A stretch of 11,919 bases of DNA from an uncultured Saprospiraceae bacterium (GTDB taxonomy: Bacteria > Bacteroidota > Bacteroidia > Chitinophagales > Saprospiraceae): NCBI GenBank assembly GCA_934699305.1, contig CAKUWM010000061.1, forward strand, positions 1 to 11,919. The letters are read 5' to 3'. Under the pieces are notes generated by a model. That model saw only the letters and a program-made list of their open reading frames with translations, was not told the origin of the DNA and made no database searches. Positions 6,475 through 11,919 of the stretch are shown here, in pieces. Both the position numbers and the translations under genes were made by a program. Positions within the stretch are counted from its first letter, which is position 1. Every line of letters starts with the position of its first letter.

Positions 6475-6730
6475 ATTATTTTTTTCATACCGTTGGTAAT
6501 TCTTTTTAAAAAAAATAAAAAAATTAAATTTATTTTTTTGCTGACTACTTATTTTGAATATATATTTATTAAAATAAACAATAATATAATAAATGAAAAA
6601 TCAACCTTTCCCTTCTAAAGTCCGCACATCACGCCTCATTTTCATTTTGAATTAACTATCACACGTAGAACCTCCAAAGTGCAACAGACTTTGTGATTTT
6701 TAACCTTTCTGTGTTTAAAAAAAAGTTGTC

Positions 6731-7672
6731 TTACAGTTTAACGATAGAGTAAACACATTCAAACTCAACGACTTCAGATGGTTGTAGCGTAATAAGACCC
6801 ATGTTGTTATTAAAAGCATCCGGAGCTCCGCTCAGCAGCTCAATGGCTATGCTCCTTCTGTCAGGTGGAATAAATAGCTGTAAGTATGGGTAATTGGAAA
6901 TAGCTTTGACTTCTAAAGCAAGACCGGAAGCGACATCGGTCAAGGTACATACTAAACCCAATTTATCTTGCAGTGGAAAGCAATGATCCAAAGCAATTTT
7001 TTCAACTTTATTCCCACCCACAAAGTGATTATACTGCCTCAATTGACCCGTAGGTATTAAATCTTGATCAAACTCAAGACATTCATCGGCATCAATAGCA
7101 AGGACACAATCTTCTAACCCCGATGGCAGTGAAAAATATGGATGCCACCCATCCATCAATGGCAGTGAAAAAGAGCCTGTATTCTGTACCTTAGTTCTAT
7201 ATCGAACTTCTCCGGTATTGGAGACTATATATTCTATATAAATTGAGTATTCAAAAGGAAAGCCAGCGTCTGTCCCCATATAATTCAAACCAAGAAGAAT
7301 AGAGGTAGAATGCTCCAATTCGTCAACCCGGACAACCTCAAAGGGCATATCATACAATAAGCCATGGATGGAATGTCTGTCATATCCAAACTTCCCTATC
7401 TGATAATCTTTATTTTCGAAAGTATAGCGACCATCTCTGATTCGGCATGCATAAGGACTCAACTTACAAGATGGAAAACCTTTTTGTGTCAAATTATCTC
7501 TAAAATCATGAATGTCATCAAAGGCATGTATGATATCAAACCATTCATCTTGCAACTTCATGCTCCAGCGGTTTAGGATACCGCCTGCATGAGGCCATAT
7601 TTCATACCTAAACATATCAGAATCTACTGATAAAGTAATAGATTGATTGTTCTTATTAATGACTGTATTCAT
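6731..7672 (-). CDS. Aldose 1-epimerase family protein (GalM-like)
   Basis: 313 aa. It interconverts alpha and beta forms of aldoses, or acts on a related sugar, in the cytoplasm; no signal peptide is seen. The frame extends to 7795, but that part overlaps metG and is not family-like. The ATG at 7672 sits just before the first strand (SITLSVDSDMFRYEIWPHAGG), so it is chosen. Mutarotase marks (numbered from this start): His103 in SIHGLLYD, His177 in DGWHPYFSL (general acid) and Glu278 in IAIELLSGAPDAFNN (general base), in the same order as GalM His96/His170/Glu304. The length is a little short of E. coli GalM (~346) and fits the shorter GalM-like subgroup, whose sugar specificity is often not known. 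It follows metG by 95 bases and may be co-transcribed; a functional link is not evident. Confidence 0.88.
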   Translation of the reverse strand: MNTVINKNNQSITLSVDSDMFRYEIWPHAGGILNRWSMKLQDEWFDIIHAFDDIHDFRDNLTQKGFPSCKLSPYACRIRDGRYTFENKDYQIGKFGYDRHSIHGLLYDMPFEVVRVDELEHSTSILLGLNYMGTDAGFPFEYSIYIEYIVSNTGEVRYRTKVQNTGSFSLPLMDGWHPYFSLPSGLEDCVLAIDADECLEFDQDLIPTGQLRQYNHFVGGNKVEKIALDHCFPLQDKLGLVCTLTDVASGLALEVKAISNYPYLQLFIPPDRRSIAIELLSGAPDAFNNNMGLITLQPSEVVEFECVYSIVKL

Positions 7673-7767
7673 AGGAGTATTCGTCAATTCAATGTGCGAG
7701 TAATCTTCAATAGCAGACAGCCGGATTAATCGTAGTTGCCGGAATAATGTGTACTCTCTTTCAATGA

Positions 7768-9933
7768 TTAGCCGACATGACTTCCTACCGGCCATCCGGA
7801 TGGAGGCGACACCAAGCCAAGCTTACCTTCCGCATCTTCAGCCGTGAGGAGCATTCCTTGAGATTCTATACCTTTCAGTTTCCTTGGCGCAAGATTAGCA
7901 ACGACCATAACATCTTTATTTATCAAATCTTCCGGTTCGAAATGCTGGGATATACCGGATACTATGGTTCTTTTCTCTGAACCGATATCGACTAAAAGTT
8001 TGAGTAGTTTATCCGCTTTTTCCACTTTACTAGCTTCCATGATTCTGCCGGTTACTATGGACACCTTTGCGAAGTCGTCAAACTGTATAAACTCATTAGA
8101 ACTCGGTGATTGTGCTGATGATTGTTTTTCAGGCTTTGCGGAAGGAGAGTTATCAGTATGGCTTGCTTTTAACTTATCTATTTGAGCTTGGATTACATCA
8201 TCCGGAATGCGACTAAAAAGATGTTCAGGTTGATTGAGTTGGTGACCCGGTTTTATGAGAAATTCCCCTTCAGCAAGGCGATCAAGCACTTTCAACAACT
8301 CCCCCTTTTCCTCTATCGGCGGTAGGTTGAGCATAGTGCGCATCTTATCACTTGTAAATGGCATAAATGGTCTGACTGCCACACTGAGTGCCGCCACTAT
8401 CTGGATACAACAATTCATGATGGCTTTGACCTTATGTGGATCTTCTTCGATGATCTTCCACGGCTCATTGAATTGAAGAATCTGATTACCCACTGTAGAA
8501 ATATTCATCATCTGTTGGAGTGCGCCTCTAAAGTCGTATAGATACAATTTTTCGCGCATTTCAAACAACATATCAAAAACATCCATGAGCTCGGCTTCGA
8601 CGAAGCTATCTTCCAATGGTCCATGCGAACCAATAAAATCCTGCTCTTCTTCAAATCTCGGCACTTTGCCTTTGTAAAATTTATGCGCTAATACCAAGAC
8701 CCGATTGACGAAGTTGGCCAAATTACCTACCAGCTCATTGTCATTCAAGTCCTGAAAGTTTTTCCAAGTGAACTCACTATCTCGCTGTTCCGGCATATTT
8801 TTTATCATAACATAGCGCAAAACATCTTCTTTTCCCGGCATATCGTCGAGATATTCATGCACCCATATCGCCCAATTGCGTGAAGTGCTGATTTTTTGAC
8901 CTTCCAGATTCATAAAAGCATTGGCCGGGACATTATCAGGAAGAATATAGTCTCCATGTGCTTTCAACAAAGCCGGAAAAATAATGGAATGGAATACAAT
9001 ATTATCCTTACCTATAAAATGAACGAGTGCGCTGTCTTTGTCCTGCCAATATTTCTTCCAGTCTATTTTGCGATCTTCAGCCAATTGCTTTGTTGCTGAA
9101 ATGTATCCAATGGGCGCATCTAACCAGACATAAAGCTTCTTACCCGCTGCACCCGGTAATTCTTGAGGAACATCAACACCCCAGTCTAAGTCGCGCGTCA
9201 TTGCCCTCGGTTGAAGTCCTCCTTCAATCCATGACTTACACTGGCCGAGGACATGATTTTTCCATTCTGATGGGTCATGTACCTTCTTTCCATTGACTTC
9301 ACCTTTCTCAAGCCAATCTGTAAGCCAGGCGCTGTGATTCTCCAAAGGCAAATACCAATGGGTCGTCGCTTTAAGAACAGGAGTTTCATTGGTGAGAGTT
9401 GACTTGGGGTTGATAAGATCTGTCGGATTTAGGCTCGTTCCACAGTTTTCACATTGATCTCCATAGGCTCCTTCAAATTTACAATTGGGGCATGTACCCT
9501 TGATATAGCGATCAGCAAGGAATTGTTGTGCTTTTTCGTCAAAAAATTGCATTGATTCTTTGATGACAAACTCCCCTTTCTTCTCTAATTTGCGGAAGAA
9601 ATCCTGAGATGTCTCATGATGCAATGGCGATGAAGTGCGGTGATATATGTCAAATGAGATGCCGATGCGACGGAAGGTATCTTCAAACAAGTTGTGATAT
9701 TTGTCCACAATTTCTCTTGGGGTAATGCCTTCCTTCTGCGCCCTCATTGTAATCGCAGCTCCATTCTCATCACTGCCGCAGACATACAAAACATCCTTTT
9801 TCATCAGCCTCAAAAAGCGAACAAAGACATCTGCACTCAAATAAGCACCGGCTAAATGTCCGATGTGTAAGGGTCCATTGGCATAAGGGAGGGCAGAAGT
9901 CACTAAATATCTTTTGGGTAAGCGTATTGCCAT
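7768..9933 (-). CDS. metG: Methionine--tRNA ligase with C-terminal tRNA-binding domain
   Basis: 721 aa. It charges tRNA-Met with methionine in the cytoplasm. The class I Rossmann core starts with SALPYANGPLHIGH (HIGH at 23-26) and continues GSDENG. A zinc knuckle uses Cys148, Cys151, Cys161 and Cys164 (CPNC...CENC). The catalytic loop reads KISTS (347-351) in place of the textbook KMSKS. The anticodon-binding helical domain covers about 390-580. A Ser/Pro/Gln-rich linker (590-614) leads to an EMAPII/Trbp111-like domain (616-721) that boosts tRNA binding and dimerisation in the family. Length and domain order are those of the long bacterial MetRS form. The ATG at 9933 is about 30 bases downstream of a matching promoter box. 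No lesion is visible. Confidence 0.97.
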   Translation of the reverse strand: MAIRLPKRYLVTSALPYANGPLHIGHLAGAYLSADVFVRFLRLMKKDVLYVCGSDENGAAITMRAQKEGITPREIVDKYHNLFEDTFRRIGISFDIYHRTSSPLHHETSQDFFRKLEKKGEFVIKESMQFFDEKAQQFLADRYIKGTCPNCKFEGAYGDQCENCGTSLNPTDLINPKSTLTNETPVLKATTHWYLPLENHSAWLTDWLEKGEVNGKKVHDPSEWKNHVLGQCKSWIEGGLQPRAMTRDLDWGVDVPQELPGAAGKKLYVWLDAPIGYISATKQLAEDRKIDWKKYWQDKDSALVHFIGKDNIVFHSIIFPALLKAHGDYILPDNVPANAFMNLEGQKISTSRNWAIWVHEYLDDMPGKEDVLRYVMIKNMPEQRDSEFTWKNFQDLNDNELVGNLANFVNRVLVLAHKFYKGKVPRFEEEQDFIGSHGPLEDSFVEAELMDVFDMLFEMREKLYLYDFRGALQQMMNISTVGNQILQFNEPWKIIEEDPHKVKAIMNCCIQIVAALSVAVRPFMPFTSDKMRTMLNLPPIEEKGELLKVLDRLAEGEFLIKPGHQLNQPEHLFSRIPDDVIQAQIDKLKASHTDNSPSAKPEKQSSAQSPSSNEFIQFDDFAKVSIVTGRIMEASKVEKADKLLKLLVDIGSEKRTIVSGISQHFEPEDLINKDVMVVANLAPRKLKGIESQGMLLTAEDAEGKLGLVSPPSGWPVGSHVG

Positions 9934-9962
9934 AAACTATGTTGCTATAAAAAATTTAATCG

Positions 9963-9970
9963 CAAAGATA
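9963..9970 (-). promoter_or_regulatory. Promoter -7 box for metG
   Basis: TATCTTTG on the minus strand matches TAnnTTTG, about 30 bases before the metG ATG. At the -33 position (about 9990-9993) the sequence is GTTT, a partial match. Transcription would start near 9956, giving a leader of roughly 20-25 bases, too short for a riboswitch or T-box. Confidence 0.5.
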
Positions 9971-10038
9971 CTCTTCTTGTCTAAAATAAAAACACCCTAA
10001 AATTATATTTTATAAAAAAATCATTTTAAAATCAAAAG

Positions 10039-10071
10039 ATTGTCAACGGTTTAAATATATAGATTGACAAT
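10039..10071. repeat. 8-bp inverted repeat between metG and the DUF2157 gene
   Basis: ATTGTCAA (10039-10046) and TTGACAAT (10064-10071) are perfect inverted copies 17 bases apart. The half-site spacing (25 bp centre to centre) would suit a dimeric DNA-binding protein better than an RNA hairpin. It is about 70 bases upstream of the metG -7 box. No matching sequence was noticed elsewhere in the window. Confidence 0.4.
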
Positions 10072-10101
10072 GAGGTTGAGATTCAATATTCAATTTATCA
10101 A

Positions 10102-10284
10102 ATGTTTGATTTGTATGTTATGTATATTAATTTAATAGACAAATATTTATATTCCATTTTAATCCATATTAGAAATAGTCGTCAATATCAAGATGAAGCC
10201 ATTATCGACCTTCTGTTCACGCGCGAGAATGATATCATGTTTTATTTGAATAAATTATTTTGGAGTATTTGCCCATTCCTATAA
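10102..10284 (+). pseudogene. Possible N-terminal fragment of an ECF sigma factor
   Basis: The 60-codon frame ends with YQDEAIIDLLFTREND followed by IMFYLNKLFWSICPFL and TAA. Positions fit the start of region 2 in Bacteroidota ECF sigma factors (D-E-x-I-I-x-x-L, then an acidic residue, then FLYK-x-Y-F-x-x-I). Nothing of the remaining ~150 residues follows in any frame before the next gene. The first 25 codons are low-complexity and unlike a protein start. So it is either a sigma-factor stub or a chance resemblance in AT-rich DNA. The rest of 9971-10324 contains no supported gene and no clear plus-strand promoter. Confidence 0.3.
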
Positions 10285-10324
10285 ATTACTATCTTAGTGT
10301 TTGTGTATATAAAACAGACAATAA

Positions 10325-11275
10325 GTGCAGAAAATACAACAAGACGAAGTTCATATAATTGCGCGGCATAGCGATATTGAGATCAAGAGCATTGCTCAGA
10401 TTTTAGAAGACCATATCTATAGTAATAAGCCATCCTGGCAAAAATTTCTCCGGCTACTTTTATTAAGCCTTGGTCTTGGCTTTACAGTAACAGGGATAAT
10501 ATTTTTCTTTGCATACAACTGGAATGGTCTGCATAAATATGTCAAATTAGGATTGATAGAAGGCCTTTTGATGACTGCTATTGTCTTCGTCCTAGCCATC
10601 AAATCAAACCCTCTTCTCAAAAACATTATCCTCACTGTTACATCAGTTTTAGTAGGCATTTTACTTGCATTGTTTGGTCAGATATATCAGACGGGTGCTG
10701 ATTCGTATGAAATATTTCTTGTGTGGATTATTTTCATTTCGTTGTGGGTATGGATTTCCGATTTTTCACCTTTGTGGTTGTTGTACATTTTGTTAATACA
10801 GATGTTGGTCACTTCCTATGCAGAACAGGTCACAGATTGGTCGGTAGCAATGACTTTTGCAATACTTTTCACTATAAATGTCTTAGTGATTGCAGTTGCA
10901 GATTTAGTGATCATAGAAAAAGTCCCTAAATGGTTCCTCTATACCATTGTCACTGCGGCGCTTTTATTTGGTACAATGGCCAATATTTACATTGTTTCTG
11001 ATAATGATATAACTGTTTTATCCAAAATAGTGCTCTCAACCTTTACAGCAATGATATATGTACTGGGCTTTTGGAGAGGATTAAAAACTAAGAATATTGT
11101 CTATCTGGCACTAATATCACTAAGTATCATATCCATTATATCATCATGGGCCATGTATTATCTTGGTGCCGGGAATGGCTATTTCTTTGTCAGTTTGCTC
11201 GTAATTGTCTCAATAACTCTGATGACAAAGCGACTATCACTTATCCAAAAAAAATGGAACAATGAACAGGAATGA
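10325..11275 (+). CDS. DUF2157 multi-pass membrane protein
   Basis: 316 aa with a GTG start. A TAA lies directly before it in frame (10322-10324), so the start cannot be further upstream, and the N-terminus (DEVHIIARHSDIE) fits the family's soluble helical head. About ten membrane segments follow, at roughly 42-64, 72-92, 98-118, 130-146, 149-164, 173-197, 203-223, 234-252, 258-277 and 284-301. The segment ALFGQIYQTGADSYEIF (115-131) is the family's most recognisable stretch. Biochemical function is unknown; it acts in the inner membrane. Its last 14 bases overlap the next gene, also a membrane protein, which indicates translational coupling and a joint role. In Bacteroidota DUF2157 and DUF4401 proteins are often neighbours, with a GDYXXLXY-domain protein following, which would lie outside this window. 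Confidence 0.85.
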   Translation: MQKIQQDEVHIIARHSDIEIKSIAQILEDHIYSNKPSWQKFLRLLLLSLGLGFTVTGIIFFFAYNWNGLHKYVKLGLIEGLLMTAIVFVLAIKSNPLLKNIILTVTSVLVGILLALFGQIYQTGADSYEIFLVWIIFISLWVWISDFSPLWLLYILLIQMLVTSYAEQVTDWSVAMTFAILFTINVLVIAVADLVIIEKVPKWFLYTIVTAALLFGTMANIYIVSDNDITVLSKIVLSTFTAMIYVLGFWRGLKTKNIVYLALISLSIISIISSWAMYYLGAGNGYFFVSLLVIVSITLMTKRLSLIQKKWNNEQE

Positions 11276-11919
11276 AGAAATAAATGCAATCTTGGAATTC
11301 GTAAAAGAAACATACGCACCTAATATTCAATACGATGAAAAGGCTTTAGAGGCTGCATTTCAAAGGAACGACAATAAGCTGTCTTTTCCCTTAAAGTTAT
11401 TATCAATCATCGGTGGGTATTTGGCGACTACTTTTTTTGCGGGATTTATTGTAGCATCACAGATATTATATCAATCAGATGTTGCATTGATGATTTTTGG
11501 CGGAATCTTTATTCTCGCATCAATATGGGCACTCCGAGTCTCGAACAATATTTTTTTAGAGACGGTATGTGTTTGTACTTTTTTAATTGGATGTGTCATG
11601 TTGTGCTATGGTTACATCAATGCCGAATTGGATGTAAATGCAGTATGTATCCTATTTTTATTGATTTCCATTGCCTCCATATTGATATCCAAACATTATA
11701 TCATTTCTTTTATTGGCCTACTGATCATGTATGGCAGTATCCTGACGCTTATCCTGAATAATGAATTTTTCAACGGAATCCTCATTTACACATGCGTTTT
11801 GGGTCTAATTTTGTATTTCCACATAATCAACGAAGCCGAGATGATCAAGCGTCTTAAAATTTTTACGCACATATACAATCCGATAAGGACAGGTTTAATT
11901 GTATGCTTTGTTTCCAATC
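11262..11919 (+). CDS. DUF4401 membrane protein, 3'-partial
   Basis: 219 codons are visible (MNRNEEINAILEFVKETYAP at the start) and the frame runs off the window. The ATG at 11262 overlaps the end of the DUF2157 gene by 14 bases; an ATG at 11254 is in another frame and closes at once. A soluble head (1-40) is followed by membrane segments at about 43-68, 73-91, 94-118, 126-143, 145-165 and 169-188, and another begins near 208. Head, spacing and company fit DUF4401, a membrane family of unknown function found next to DUF2157. No catalytic motif is visible. The family call rests mainly on the DUF2157 neighbour and topology. Confidence 0.7.
   Translation, partial: MNRNEEINAILEFVKETYAPNIQYDEKALEAAFQRNDNKLSFPLKLLSIIGGYLATTFFAGFIVASQILYQSDVALMIFGGIFILASIWALRVSNNIFLETVCVCTFLIGCVMLCYGYINAELDVNAVCILFLLISIASILISKHYIISFIGLLIMYGSILTLILNNEFFNGILIYTCVLGLILYFHIINEAEMIKRLKIFTHIYNPIRTGLIVCFVSN

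Noticed and set aside
6592..6654. 20-codon plus-strand ORF MKNQPFPSKVRTS...
   Set aside because: Very short, no family resemblance and no downstream partner on that strand.
7673..7795. Longer epimerase start at 7795 overlapping metG
   Set aside because: The extra 41 residues do not resemble the family and overlap metG coding sequence; the ATG at 7672 sits just before the fold begins.
8255..9389. Several 60-90-codon frames inside metG on both strands
   Set aside because: They lie wholly within a strongly supported long coding region and show no domains; shadow frames.
11525..11761. 78-codon plus-strand frame inside the DUF4401 gene
   Set aside because: Out-of-frame shadow; the DUF4401 frame is open throughout with proper membrane-protein composition.

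Overview
The window looks like chromosomal DNA of a member of the Bacteroidota. Evidence: AT-rich intergenic DNA, several matches to the Bacteroidota promoter form (TTG, about 19-20 bp, TAnnTTTG), a type IX secretion (T9SS) sorting domain, a lipoprotein signal, and housekeeping proteins of that style (MetRS with a KISTS loop and a C-terminal tRNA-binding domain). I cannot fix the family; Saprospira- or Chitinophaga-like bacteria are plausible.

Layout. 1-867 (+): dapA for lysine/diaminopimelate synthesis, with its 5' end outside the window. 868-1359: intergenic, starting with the broken C-terminal end of an IS630-type transposase, then an AT-rich inverted repeat. 1360-5444 (-): a probable three-gene operon whose products are all predicted to leave the cytoplasm. 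In order of transcription they are a signal-peptide protein with a T9SS sorting domain cut by an in-frame TAG, a secreted alpha/beta-hydrolase with a readable Ser-Asp-His triad, and a beta-propeller-like lipoprotein. 5445-5588: two back-to-back promoters. 5589-5933 (+): a small XRE-type regulator with no conventional start codon ahead of its first helix. 5934-6730: a gene-poor stretch with a likely IS3-family end remnant and a minus-strand promoter/terminator pair that could make a small RNA. 6731-9933 (-): metG followed by a GalM-family aldose 1-epimerase. 9934-10324: the metG promoter, an 8-bp inverted repeat and what may be the start of a broken ECF sigma factor. 10325-11919 (+): two overlapping membrane-protein genes, DUF2157 and DUF4401, the second running off the window.

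How it fits together. The housekeeping genes (dapA, metG) appear intact and flank an accessory segment (about 870-6350) bordered on both sides by transposon debris. Inside it a regulator gene diverges from an operon for exported proteins of unknown substrate. The most notable points are the TAG inside the sorting domain, where 41 codons of good sorting-domain sequence continue in frame after it; the regulator's missing start; and the candidate small RNA. No rRNA, tRNA or CRISPR array was seen.
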